Shown one piece after another: positions 12,781 to 23,980 of a DNA stretch of 64,000 nt. Both the position numbers and the translations under genes were made by a program. A model generated the notes under the pieces. That model had not been told where the DNA came from, did no database searches, and saw nothing but the letters and a program-made list of their open reading frames with translations. Location of the stretch: contig CM057844.1 in assembly GCA_030068075.1 (NCBI GenBank), positions 5,022,001-5,086,000 on the forward strand. Direction: 5' to 3'. The DNA comes from Paguma larvata. Taxonomy: Eukaryota > Chordata > Mammalia > Carnivora > Viverridae. Positions within the stretch are counted from its first letter, which is position 1; the number at the start of each line of letters is the position of its first letter.

Positions 12781-13589
12781 GAGACAGATGTTCTCACCAG
12801 TTACTTTCTCATAAGCCAGAATCTTTTGATAAGCTGCAAATTCACAATTATCATCTTACAGTCCAGCTTTCACACTCACCATGTAACATGTGTGTGGACT
12901 TTTAACCAGAAACAGAAGAAAAATACTAGTTTGGTGGTCTTTTTTGCTATACGGCAGCATTTTGCAGAATGAATTTTATTTTCTTTGAACAAAAACATGT
13001 GAAAGAGCTTTGTGCTTCACACTGGTCAGTTCTCAAAAATACACTTAATTCCTGTTTTAGAGTCCATTTTTCATTGGGCTTATTGTTTAGCTTATTGTTT
13101 TTAGTCTGTTTAGAGTATGGAAAAAGAAACTAATTTTTGCTACCAGATTCACTTGTTTCAGACAAATTCTAGAACTCCTTATTAGAAGAATGGAAGCTAG
13201 AAAATCTTAAAATATCATTTTCCTGTTTTTATTTCATTGTTTGCCTTAGAAATTATATACATTATAGCTAACGGCTATAATGCTTTGCTATGAATGTTAT
13301 TTGAGAGCGCTAATGTCTAGAGGTTTTTAGTATCTGGGATAATGTCATCTAAGAGACTTATTTATGCCACCTTCAAAATGTTCTAAAATGTTCTTTCGGA
13401 ATATCAGCAAAGTAATAGTTCACAGAATTCTACAAACAAAACCTACAAAGCAAATTCTAGAAAGTAAAATACTTCAGAGTCCTTCCCTTTTTGAAAAAAA
13501 AATTTTTTTTCACTTGTCGTGTCTTTACTTCTGTATGGTACTTTTTAGTTCAGTTTAGAAAGGCATGTTGTTCACATGTATATCATTAG

Positions 13590-13700
13590 ATATGACTCTG
13601 TAGGAGGGAATCATCCCATTTAATGGAAGAGAAACACAAAACTCCATGCGTGACATGGTCTGCCCGCAGCCACATTAGGCATTGAACCTAAGCCTTGAGG
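13590..13700 (+). mobile_element. MIR-like remnant
   Basis: CATCCCATTTAATGGAAGAGAAAC followed by CAGCCACATTAGGCATTGAACC follows the MIR core pattern. Diverged. Confidence 0.5.
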
Positions 13701-15817
13701 CCCGAGTCCTTGTGCACTTTTCATCACACCAGGGTTTGAGTGCAGGGGAATTTCCCACTGGTGGTCACAGGGGAGGTTTCACTAAATAGCCTCCAGTCAC
13801 CCAGCAAGAATGATGGCCTCTTTCCTCATCTCCATCAGTCCTTGATACTCTCTCAGTGAGGCCAGTTGGAGCAGGTACAGGTCCCTGAGGACCAAACCAC
13901 TCCTTGTAACAAGGGGAGCCTTCATCAGACAGTGATAGGTAGCAAAAATTCAGTAGCCTCGATTTACTGTTACTGTATTGACATAAGGTCTGTTTTCTAT
14001 TTGTGACATAGAACACTAGTTTTCCAGAATAATTTTATTTAAGTTTTTTTTTAAAGTGAGTTGCTTTGAAAAACAGACAAATAATGTTCACTTTGAATGT
14101 GAATTTGGCAGAAGGCATGAGGTTGTACACGAATAATTGACCATTTAGGAAGCACCATCCTATCTATGTATGAAGCCCTGGAGACTATGCAGAAAGTTTC
14201 AGAGTCTTGAGATTTTTATTTTTTCAGAGATACCAGCAATAGCTATGATCTTACTGTGGTTAAAACAAGAGAGGAAGATGAAAGAAGATTCTACTAGATA
14301 TGAGTGGAGCCCTCAATGGATGTCCCTCCATTGGGAATATGCAGCTGTCCTCTTTTGAGCACCACACGGTCATTCCTAACTTTAACATGTTAACACAAAG
14401 ATAGAATCTTTGAGTTGTTCCATTTCAGTGTGGACAAGCAAAATAAGCAGGCATATGGCCATCATTTGGCTGGCTGGCCATACAGTTCTCTCTTTGACTC
14501 CCACATTACCCCTACCCCAGTGCTGCCTTTAACTGGCGACAGCTACCCCGGCCCCACTTCTCCTCAGGGCTCTGTCTTACGTGGGTGGCAGAGTAGGGTA
14601 GGCTAGCCATCTGTTATTTTGCCCTCTCTTTCCAATCTTCTTGCCCATAGAAACAGGTTCCGTTGAAGTGCCTGGCCCAGATCCAGGGGCGGGGAGCCAT
14701 GTGACTTTATCTCAGCTCCACGCATTTCTACTGTCTTTAGCATCAGTGGCAACTTAGTAATTTTTTGTGAATGCTCCATCTACAGAGCCTTTTACTTTTA
14801 CACATATGAATCTTATGAAGCAAAATGATTTCATTTACAAATTTTGGCCTTAGCTTGTTAAAGGATTTAATTCCTAATTCCCATAAACTTGTCCCAGAAA
14901 AGCATTTTTTTAATTAAAATTCTAAATTCCAGTGGTGAAAATGGCTTATTTAAGTATGTGCCAAGGATTTTTAAAATCTTCAGGGTTCAAGGCTTAGTTC
15001 CTCATCTCAACAGATGGAATGAACACAAACATAACAAAGTTAACATGGTGGTTGTTTGCATTATTAATCTTCAGATGCATGGCATTCTGCTACCTTGCTG
15101 GCCAGGTTGACACGAATCCTTTCAGTGTGGCATATGTCAACAGAAATGTGCTTCCATCTGCTGCCGGGTAGCTTGATGCCTGATATTCTGAGACAAGGCC
15201 CAGCACAATGCGCACCTCTGTGAGTAATTACAGGTGTGTGGTGAGGAGCCCAGAGCATTAATCAGAGGCTTAATTATGAAAAAGGTGGATCTTTTGTTCC
15301 ACTCTTGGAGCATGAGTTTACTACACACTTTCCAAACTACAGCATCCATCTGCTCAGCCCCTTAGAATGTTTGCCTTGGCTGATACGGACCCTAAAGTGT
15401 ATCAAAGGACGTGATTAAAGCAGGGTTAAACATTAACTTGGGAGAGTGTGGTTCAGGTTTTTCTTACTTTCCTTCCTTTATCTGTCTATTTATCTATCTC
15501 TGTATTTTTGGTAGGAAAAACTTGCTAAACTATTTACCACATAAGAGCTCTAATGGGGTAAACACAGAAGAGTCATTTTAAGGATAGGAACAGCACAATT
15601 CAAAGAAATTAAATAAATCCACTATGTAAGGACAAAAATAAGTCTTTATTTGGAAAAAAATGTATTGTGAACACATAAAAATTTCTCTTTCAAAATTATA
15701 AGTATGAGATGAAGTTACTTTATTGTAAAGGACTTAACATGTTAGGATTTAGCATGTTGCTACCACTTTGCTCTAATTTAATTGAATTGAATCAGGATTG
15801 TTTTACTCATTTATTTA

Positions 15818-16034
15818 TTTTAAGTTTATTTATTTTGAAAGAGAGAGAGAGTATGTGTGTCCGTGCGATTGGGTGAGGGGCAGAGAGAGAGGGAGAGAGA
15901 GAATCCCAAGCAGGTTCCACTCTGTCAGTGCACAGCCTGATGCAGGGCTTGATCTCACGAACTGTGAGATCATCATCTGGGCCAACTCAAATCAAGAGTC
16001 GGACACTCAACCAGCTGAGCCACCCAGGGGCCCC
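15818..16034 (-). mobile_element. CAN SINE, antisense
   Basis: Reversed tail TTTAAGTTTATTTATTTTGAAAG, a GA-rich tract, a CAGTGCACAGCCTGATGCAGG centre and the reversed head GAGCCACCCAGGGGCCCC. Confidence 0.95.
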
Positions 16035-17035
16035 AGAAGTATTTTAAAGGATTTTTAAAGTAGCCACAATGAAATCTGAGAAAAGAAATCAGATTTTTTA
16101 AAATTTTGCTTCTTGCTTGTATTTTGAGACTAACTATAGGTTGAATAACTACAAGACACATAACTCTAGTACTTCAGTATGTTTGATTAATGTGCACGGC
16201 CTAGAACTATGTAAGAGAAGTTTGTGGTTTTCTGACTAATTCCCCGTGCACAGACACACTCGCATAGGTGGCTTCAGAGACGTGGCCTGGCCATGAGTGG
16301 CATGAATGCTGTCCGATAGTGGAGCCCTGCTCTGCCACAGGCTGGAATGTGGTGGCTGTCTCAGAACAGAGCTGGTGGGCAGGGGCCAGCCTGCCACCCA
16401 CCACGGTCAGGCCATTCCAGACACAGCAACACCAGGTGTCTGGGCAGTCAGGGGTCTTCATGCTGCACACCATGTAAATGGCAGCTGCTACATTTGCACT
16501 TTTACCTCACGGTCACACTTGTACCCAGACCCATACTGACTGCCAGAGCTTAGAGTATGACCACACTCTGTTCATTCCCATTGTTTCACACATAGAATTA
16601 TCCGAAGAGTGAAATTTTCCATCTCTTCACCTACTTAAAGATATTTTAATGAAACGGTGTGCTTTAACTTTTGAAAATTGGAGTTTTGAAAATGATAGGG
16701 TATTTGAAGGTCTTATTTATATATCTACCTCAACACTCCTGGAGCTCGCCTGAAGATCTCACCTTTAGGTGGAAGACGGAAGAAGTATTTAGTCCCAATG
16801 CCATGATTTAGGTTTCGGGCACGTCATCTTACAACTTAGTGCCCCTTCTCTTACTTATAAAAAGGGTACAATAGCCCTTGGACTAAGTCATCTCCCAGTA
16901 CCCCTTTTACTGAAAAATTTCTGTGACCCTTTTTCCCTTAGATTATCACACAGTGGCCATAAATACAAATGAACTGCCTACTCTGGAATTATGTTCTTGA
17001 AAATTACAGTTGTGCTTTCCTATCTTCCCTTTTAG

Positions 17036-17164
17036 GATATCTTAAATACCATTATAAGGCACTGTCCACCCCGCTTCTTCTCCCTGGGTCTGCCTGGCTT
17101 CTCAATGCTGGTGGGGGACTTCATCACGGCCGCTGCTAGGGTCCTCAGTACAGACACGCCGGTG
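17036..17164 (+). CDS. RALGAPA2: RALGAPA2 coding exon (window exon 1), 43 codons
   Basis: The exon is bounded by TTTTAG and GTGAGT and is 129 nt, phase 0 at both ends. It encodes [12 protein letters not shown] through VLSTDTPV, a helical segment with the [16 protein letters not shown] stretch typical of the alpha-2 middle region. I place the donor after the final GTG because GTG|GTGAGT is a much better donor than the GTG three bases upstream (CCG|GTGGTG). The shorter alternative would delete one valine and keep the frame. No known catalytic residue lies here. The middle of the protein is thought to be a helical-repeat scaffold that contacts RALGAPB, but the sequence itself does not show which surface does this. 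Confidence 0.92.
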
Positions 17165-18744
17165 GTGAGTATGACAATGCTCAGCATCCAAACTCCCAGG
17201 AGGCTTCACAATCGCTAACAAGGTTCAGATTTCTCCACTCTTAACAGGTGTTGACTCATTAGTGCAACGTGAAACTGGGCTCTGGGGTAGATGCCCTGGC
17301 AGCTGATGTGTGAAATTGTAGGATAAGATGACACACTGGTGTTGGGAAGGCGTTTCATCAAAAGGCCAGAGTGTGAAAAATCATATCCTCACTAATATTT
17401 CAGCACATTTACACAGTCAGAAGCAGGACTTGTCTCTTAGAGTCTATTAGCATTTTCCAGTAAATGGTGGCACAGAGATGTCTAGTAAGGGAGAATTTTA
17501 AGTGTACATTATCAATAATTTTTTTTTAATTATTGTCTTGGTTATTTTAAGTGTAATAAAATATTTTTTAATGTTAGAACCCTTAAATTTTAAGCTGATA
17601 ATGAATACATATTATGTATGTGCAATAAAACTCTGGCAAAATTCTTACACTAAAAAGTGAGAATCAAGTAGATTGATTCTTTGTGAACATTCATGGCTAC
17701 AAAAAAATTATCTGCAGTCTCCACATTTACCTCCACTATTAAGGCAATATGTTAATGCCTTTTCAGAAAACACTGTTATACGTTTACATATAAAGGGCCT
17801 TTCACTTTTGTGCTCTGTACAACTGTTACCTGTTCAGACTCATTGTTTTCATTTTCAAATGGTATGAGCAAAATTAGCTTTACTGTTTTCCAGGATTTGT
17901 ATTGAAATCAATATGAGTATCTAGCCACCTAAATTTTGTTTATATTAATATGGCAATATATTATTGCTACTTTTTCACTCTACTTATTTCTCCTCTGCAG
18001 GGTAAATTCAAACTCCAACCCTGGATTTTAAATTAAGTTGTTTTAATACCTTATATAGATGGTATTTCATGCTGATATTTTCATGTGCTAACTTTTTCTT
18101 ATACTTATAAGGGTAAGTTAAAAAGCAAAGGGAAGGGAAAAGAGACGGAGGTGAAAGGGAAAGATAAAAAAAGAAAGGTAAAATTAAAAAAGCAAAAAGA
18201 AAGATGTTGAATTTGTTCAACTGTTTTTTTTTAAGGAATAGGACAAATTTTTATAGTTCTTTATTTCTGAGAAAGATTTTAAGATAATCATTCTCAAAGA
18301 ACCTTCAAATTTATTTTTTACCGTTCAGATCAACATTGAATAAATTCACAGGATACTGGAAGGAAAACCATACGTCTTTATTGGTATTTTCCTTACTTGA
18401 TACTAGAGTTTCCTGTAAAAATTCCAGCACCCTTTCTAGAGATGATACCATGCATGGCAGTCATTTTCTGTGAAAACTTATCTCTTGGCTAGATAAGATA
18501 TTAAAGTAGCTTTCCAAAATATATTTTTTAAAGAGAAAGAAAATATGATCATGTGAATGTAGAGTTACATGAAGGAATAGTAACTCTAAATTACCCTGAA
18601 TTTCTCTCTTAGTTTAAACTGGAGGCTTAAATTTGTAGGGGAACTGGTGATGGGGCATACCTACTCAATCAAGGGTTTTGGTTAACATAAGTTAAATACA
18701 AGTTTGAAGTACCCCTGCTATGCCCTGCTGAGGGAAAGAGAAAT

Positions 18745-18880
18745 GCACACACAGGTCACCAAAAGATGGATAGGCACTTGTGCTCAGCATTCTTTGCAGT
18801 AGCCAAAAACTAGAACTAACCCAAATGTCCATCACCAACAGAGCAGATAAATTGTGGTGTGTATATAAGACAGCGTATCA
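18745..18880 (+). mobile_element. L1-like 3' fragment
   Basis: GTAGCCAAAAACTAGAACTAACCC, CAAATGTCCATCACC and GATAAATTGTGGTGTGTATA follow the conserved L1 ORF2/3' end segment. Short and diverged. Confidence 0.65.
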
Positions 18881-18914
18881 CATATAATCCCCTTCCCATC
18901 CTTGACCCTGGAAC

Positions 18915-19035
18915 TCTATAGGGTCAGACCTGGGTTCCATCCCAGTATTGCCTTGTATTGTTCTCTATCCTTAGACAATATGCTTAGGCACATGGGCCTC
19001 ATTCTCCTGTGTGTAAATTGGGACTCACCGTAGAC
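18915..19035 (+). mobile_element. MIR-like remnant
   Basis: CAGACCTGGGTTCCATCCCAG and GGGCCTCATTCTCCTGTGTGTAAATTGGGA resemble MIR in order. Diverged. Confidence 0.5.
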
Positions 19036-19339
19036 TCAGTGCTTAGGCCAAAAAATTATTTCAATTTACCACATTCACTGAATAAAGCTATGTAACAACT
19101 CCTTATTTTATTTAAGATCTGATGTTTTATATCTAGTTGTTATATAGCCTAGCATGCAATCTAAAAGTCCACAGTTCAGGCCAGGCTCGTGTACGACACA
19201 ATAGTTAAGGCCACTTGGGGGAAGGTATCAATCTCAAGGAAGTCTAAAAGAAGATTGTCTGGCGGATAGTCTAAAAAAAAAAAAAAAAAAAGATTGGTGG
19301 ATAAAGGGCAGTAGTTTTGAAGGCACACAAAGCAAGGCT

Positions 19340-19640
19340 GTTTGAGAAACAGTTGCTGTGGGCCAACTACATGCTGGGACTGGTCCTGGCTGAGTATGAC
19401 AGGGCCCCTACTTTCAAGGAACCAGATGGGTATACCGAATGTTAATATTTATGCATAAGTTTCTAGCAGCCATACTAAAATCACATCCAGAACCCAGAGG
19501 GGCAGCAACTGAGGAAATGTTCATTCTACCATGTGAGAGGTGGAAGGGAAGACATACATTAGAAAGGTTTTCACGGAAGAAGTGAAGCTGAAGCAGAGAC
19601 CTAAAAGACTGTCGGTGTTCATCAGATAAATGGGGACAGC
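19340..19640 (+). mobile_element. L2-like 3' fragment
   Basis: ACTACATGCTGGGACTGGTCC, CCTACTTTCAAGGAACC and GAAGCAGAGACCTAAAAGA are in the order of an L2 3' end. Diverged. Confidence 0.45.
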
Positions 19641-21169
19641 AACAGCCACCCCTTATCTCAAGATGGTAGTTATTGAGCACCCACTGGGGTAGAGAAGTGA
19701 TGAAGACCATCTAACCCCAGCCTTTGTTGGGGTTAAAAATATGAAATGACCATCTAACAACTCAGAAAGTGATGTCTGCAAAGACAAAACCCAAAGCAGA
19801 GGTGGAATGACACAGTGTCTTGAGTTTGCTTCTTAACATAAAATAAAGGAAAAGAAAGGCCTTGGACGAGGGAAGAGAGTGCTGGAGATGGGGTAGTTTT
19901 ACCCAGAAGGACAGGACTGTGGTTCAGGTGGAGCTCATCAGTGTGAGATCCCTCTTGACCCCTGTGGCGAGATGACATACAAACCTTCGACTTCAGGAGG
20001 GAAGTCTGGTCAAGAGAGAAACATTGAGGACTCCAACATTTAGGAGGCATTGAAATCATGGGTCTGAATATCCTTTGAGGGTGAGTGAGTATAGATCTGA
20101 GAGAGAAGAGTGGACAGAACCACACTCAGCATCCCAGAGTATAGATCCTGAAGAAATGAGGCGTTCCAGCACTAAGACTGTCAGACCACCTTAGAAGTCA
20201 AGAAAGGTGTCCCAAGGCCAAATGGTACAGGTTTTCCCAGGCACGAGGGAGCTAGCACCAGCATCGATGCTGGCGAGGGGTCAGGTGGGGAAAGGCCTGG
20301 GTGGCAACCATAGGTCTCACCATGGTGACTCACTGACTAACTTTGGCAAGTCCTCGCATTTTCATTTTGCTCTAGTGGTTTCAAATCTTTGTATTTAAAA
20401 AATGAAATAAACCATTAAAGATACCGCGACTTCTTCCCTGATGCCATGGCTGCATTCATAGCTGTGTTCACTCTGGCCTGTGCTGGACTTCAGTGACCAC
20501 GTGACACTCTGCTCTCCCTGAGAGCATCCATCACCCCACACTCTTGCTCCGTTCTGAGGGAACCACTGCTCAGTGCAATGAGATGGGAACTGTGCCACGT
20601 GGCCCTGGAGGTCTCTTCCTGGGAGCCCTAGTGTCTTTCTCAGACTCCGTTCCTGGGGAACTCCAGGGCCTGCATGGCCTCCTGGCTCTGTACACCTGGG
20701 GCCTTCTTCAGGTCCATGGGTGCCTGGGTCCTCTGCCTTTTCCAGTCCCACTGCCCATACCGTGCCTCTCACCCCTTACCTCATTCCTCACTCCACCAGC
20801 CTGGCTGCCTCCTGTGGCTCTATGTGACTTTTAGCAGAAGTTGGTCTTAGTGTCCCTAACCATCCTGAACAGAACAAACCATGCCTCGTTTTGGTTCCCA
20901 TAGAATATCTCTCTGTATGTTTCATATTGTCTTTTGTTTACTTGTGTGCTGATAAGAACCAAGTGAGGTAAAAGATGACTATTCTGGGTTCCTGTTATAT
21001 CCCCACTCTGTGGCTCACGTAGCACATGCTTCCCTGAATTGCATGTAACTGCTATTTGCTTCTCCTCCCACACCCCACGTGCCACACTGCCATCTCTCTG
21101 GGGGAAGGGAGCCTCCCTTTCATTTCCTATCCCGAGTGCTTAACATAGAGTTAGATGGCCTCTGCAAAT

Positions 21170-21345
21170 CAGGATCTGTCATTTGAAAAGCCACTGAATT
21201 TCTCTGAGTCTCAGTTTTCTCACTTGTAAAGTGGAAATGATAATAGTATCTAGGTCATTGGGTTGCTGAGGGTATTCCAGGAGGAAATGCTTGTATAGCA
21301 TTTACAACAGTGCCTAGCACTGAGTGAGACCTCTGTGTTTGCCGC
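21170..21345 (+). mobile_element. MIR element
   Basis: TTTCTCTGAGTCTCAGTTTTC, AGTGGAAATGATAATAGTATC, GGTTGCTGAGGGTAT and ACAGTGCCTAGCAC follow most of the MIR consensus. One of the better-preserved copies here. Confidence 0.8.
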
Positions 21346-21388
21346 CATTGTTATCATTACTAGATAGTAACAGATAGAAAGATGGATG

Positions 21389-21584
21389 GCTCGATGGCTC
21401 AGTTGGCTAAGCATCTGACTTCAGCTCAGTTCATGATCTCTTATGGTTTGTGGGTTTGAGCCTCACAGTGTGCTCTGCTCAGATAGCGGGGAGCCTGCTA
21501 GGGATTCTCGGTCTTCTCTCTTTCTGCCCTCCCCCACTCATTCCTCCACCCCTCTCAAAAATGAACTTTTAAAAACAAAGAAAG
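21389..21584 (+). mobile_element. CAN SINE, sense, with target-site duplication
   Basis: Head GCTCGATGGCTCAGTTGGCTAAG, GTTTGAGCCTCACAGTGTGC, CT-rich tract and A-rich tail. Flanks share AGAAAGATGGATGG (about 21,377 and 21,583). Confidence 0.9.
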
Positions 21585-22286
21585 AAAGATGGATGGACCA
21601 GATGGGAAGGTGGGCAAATGACATACCTCTGTAATCTTGGTGCCTGCCCTATTCTTGGCTAATCATAGCTGCTAGTAAGTGTTGGCTGAATTGAAATCTT
21701 GTGAAATGCCTCCTTTGATATATTCCTAATTTCAGTAATGGACAGACAAGTGATTTTGTAATTCACTAGCTGTCCATCACTATACGTTATTTTGCAAAGT
21801 AGTTCTTGGTGAGACAGGAAATTTGGTAGATGGTGTCTGCTCGTTCTCTGCCTTCTGAAATCCAGCCCCAACCCCTCTCCCTTATGAATTTTTGTTAACT
21901 GTCTTCACAGCAAAAATAATATTAAGTTGATATCACTTACCCTGCTTGGTCAAGAACAAATAAAAATAAAAAGTAAAAGTCATGATTGAGTCATTCGCTT
22001 TTCTGACTGAATGCATCTGGAGACCAGTTTTTCACAATGCTTTTTTATACTCAAGTATAACATTGTTTTCCGTTCCTTGGAAATTTGCTTTTTCTTTTAG
22101 ACAGACCTCTCTTGCTTTACTATTCACCTGGAGGAAAATAACCCAGCACAGTTTGATATTTCTTATCCAGGATAAAATAATTATAAAGATTCCCTCTCGA
22201 AATCATGAAAAAGTAAAGTCTGTTGCTTATGTAAAGATTCTGGCTTAGCAAAAGAAAAATGGGTGTTTTCACTTTTTTGTGCACAG

Positions 22287-22415
22287 GCACCTCATTCAGA
22301 AGCTCTCACCATTCTCGGTTCTCTTGTCTGCTTTCCAAATACCTACCGGGAGATCCCTTTGCTGCAGTCTGTGCCGGAAGTCAGTGAAGTCATCACAGGA
22401 ACCGAAGACATCAAG
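22287..22415 (+). CDS. RALGAPA2: RALGAPA2 coding exon (window exon 2), 43 codons
   Basis: The exon lies between GTGCACAG and GTACCT, 129 nt, phase 0 at both ends, so skipping it alone would keep the frame. It encodes [17 protein letters not shown] followed by [19 protein letters not shown], ending in TEDIK. The alternation of leucines and the AL.ILGSLV pattern are consistent with a helical repeat. It matches the recalled alpha-2 sequence with a few substitutions and directly continues the preceding exon. It has the same length and phase as the preceding exon, which may be chance, since the residues do not obviously align. Confidence 0.93.
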
Positions 22416-23258
22416 GTACCTATCACATTTGGGTGAACCTCAGGTTTAGCATCTTCTAATTCTAGGTCTGTGGTCATCTCTCCTATTACTGTACATTGAC
22501 CTACTTGTCCCTAAAAGTTCTGCTTTATTGGTTCAATATTTCAGTAGTCGTTTTTTTCAGAAGGCTGTTTTCGGAGAATTAAATGTATTCGATTCAGAGC
22601 ATATTGCAGTTATAACTGATAGGTTCCTTGGGTATTTTTTATTAGATCTGTTTATCATGCCTATGGATCATAATTCTGTAATGAATCATCCTTTGTAATA
22701 ATTTTAGGTTCAGTTGTGCCACATTAGGGCATCAAATGAGTTTTTAAGAAATAATTGAAATAAACTAAATATTCAGTCCCATTGTTAACCTGATTAAATA
22801 CTACCAATAATTTGAAATGTCAAGTTATTCATTCCTTAGAAAATAAAAGTAAGCATTTGTTCTCCCCTCAACTGACTTTGAGGCAAACAAATATGCTTTT
22901 CAAATCTCAAAATCAATCTATCTACTTACAGTACATAATTATAATATATAATTTAGTGTACAATATATAATCTAATTAAGGTAAAAAAAAAAAAAAACAA
23001 CACCGAGCTTTTCCTATCTGAAGTCTCAATTGCTTTACTAGGTTTTTATTGTGCACCCAGAAACCCTCTTCCCTAGGCTGGCTTAATTGCCCAGGGAGGC
23101 CCTGGCTGAGACCACCACCAGGCTGCTCCCCCGAGGACCCTTGCCCCCAGGTCCTCCCTGGTCCTTCAGGAGCTCCTGACTGCCTGGAACACAGTCAGAA
23201 CATGCGGGAAACAAACTACTAAACAAAGTTTTTATTTTACTTAATTTTGTGTTTTTAG
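22416..23258 (+). other. RALGAPA2 intron (843 bp)
   Basis: GTACCT donor; TTGTGTTTTTAG acceptor. No repeat was recognised except an A-run near 22,984. A GC-rich patch at about 23,070-23,200, directly upstream of the acceptor, is unlike the surrounding AT-rich DNA. Confidence 0.8.
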
Positions 23259-23317
23259 CATTACCTCATAAATATTTTACTGAAGAATGCCACAGAGGAA
23301 CCAAATGAATGTGCAAG
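23259..23317 (+). CDS. RALGAPA2: RALGAPA2 coding exon (window exon 3), 59 nt
   Basis: This short exon lies between GTTTTTAG and GTAAAT. It encodes HYLINILLKNATEEPNECA plus the first two bases of an arginine codon (AG|A) completed by the next exon. Its length is not a multiple of three, so skipping would shift the frame. The sequence is a very close match to the alpha-2 protein as I recall it. KNATEEPNECARC forms a junction between two predicted helices. Confidence 0.93.
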
Positions 23318-23443
23318 GTAAATGTTGACTAACAGGTAAACTATTTTAGGATTTTAAGATACAAATTTATGTATGAACAGTTAATGCTAAAAAAAAAAAA
23401 AACCTTTTCCACATTACCCGTACACCACTAAAAAGTATAGTAA

Positions 23444-23663
23444 AGGGGTGCCTGGGTGCCTCAGTCAGTTAAGCATCCGACTCTTGATTTCGGCTCAGGT
23501 TGCGATCTCACAGTCGTGGGATCAAGCCCCATGTCAGGCTCCGCTCTGAGCACGGAGCCTGCTTAGGATTCTCTCTCTTTCTACCTCTGCACCTCTCCCT
23601 GCTTGCGTGTGCTCTCTCTCACTCGCTCTCAAAAAAAAAAAATAATAATAAATAACTTGTTTT
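23444..23663 (+). mobile_element. CAN SINE, sense, with perfect 11-bp target-site duplication
   Basis: Head GGGGTGCCTGGGTGCCTCAG with the subtype sequence GACTCTTGATTTCGGCTCAG, CT-rich tract and an A-rich/AAT tail. AAGTATAGTAA occurs on both sides (23,433 and 23,664). The diagnostic TCTTGATTTCGGC differs from the felid-type copies (ACTTCAGCTC), so it is probably an older subfamily. Confidence 0.95.
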
Positions 23664-23877
23664 AAGTATAGTAAGAATTATGTCGAGAAAGTGCTTTACT
23701 TAATTTTTTTAAAGTGTGCCATTATTAAATGAAAACAGTTAAGTACAGAAGGCTATTATTAAATTTTGTGAAAGAAAAAACAAGTTTACAAATATATACA
23801 TGCACTCCCTATTATTCTTAATGAAGAAGAAAATGGAAAGATAAACCAAAACCTACAAATGGTGTATGTATAGGGTA

Positions 23878-23980
23878 GTCATTCTCAACCAGAGGTGATT
23901 TTGTACCCCAGGAGACGTTTAGCAATGTCTGGAAACATTTTGGTTGCCTCTGCCAAGCATCTGAGGTTGTTAGCAGTGTG
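23878..23980 (+). mobile_element. MER5A-like fragment
   Basis: ATTCTCAACCAGAGGTGATTTTG, CAGGAGACGTTTAGCAATG and TCTGGAAACATTTTGGTTG match the first half of MER5A as recalled. Confidence 0.75.

Larger units (their letters stand above)
1..17035 (+). other. Large RALGAPA2 intron, 3' part
   Basis: No exon was recognised in this 17-kb stretch: no open frame combines splice borders with RALGAPA2-like or other known protein sequence. It ends in a clear acceptor (TCTTCCCTTTTAG at 17,023-17,035). It holds a compound TG/GA microsatellite near 630, a MER5A-like element near 2.5 kb, MIR copies near 3.4, 4.7 and 13.6 kb, five CAN SINEs or fragments (4.9, 6.4, 9.8, 15.8 kb and tails), a 3' L1 fragment at 8.3-10.6 kb with a tRNA-Glu half behind it, and a repeat-poor stretch at 11.9-12.8 kb. 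Between these I see only unremarkable AT-rich intronic sequence. Confidence 0.8.
17165..22286 (+). other. RALGAPA2 intron (5.1 kb)
   Basis: GTGAGT donor and TTTGTGCACAG acceptor. It contains an L1-like 3' fragment near 18.75 kb, a MIR near 18.92 kb, an L2-like segment at 19.34-19.64 kb, an A-run near 19,274, a GC-richer stretch at 20.4-21.1 kb with no coding signature, a MIR at 21.17-21.35 kb and one CAN SINE at 21.39-21.58 kb. I see no further gene. Confidence 0.8.

Noticed and set aside
16207..16553. GC-rich patch with open frames of 69-88 codons on both strands
   Set aside because: No family resemblance, no splice or promoter logic, and simultaneous openness on both strands points to composition; it may be an unrecognised old repeat.
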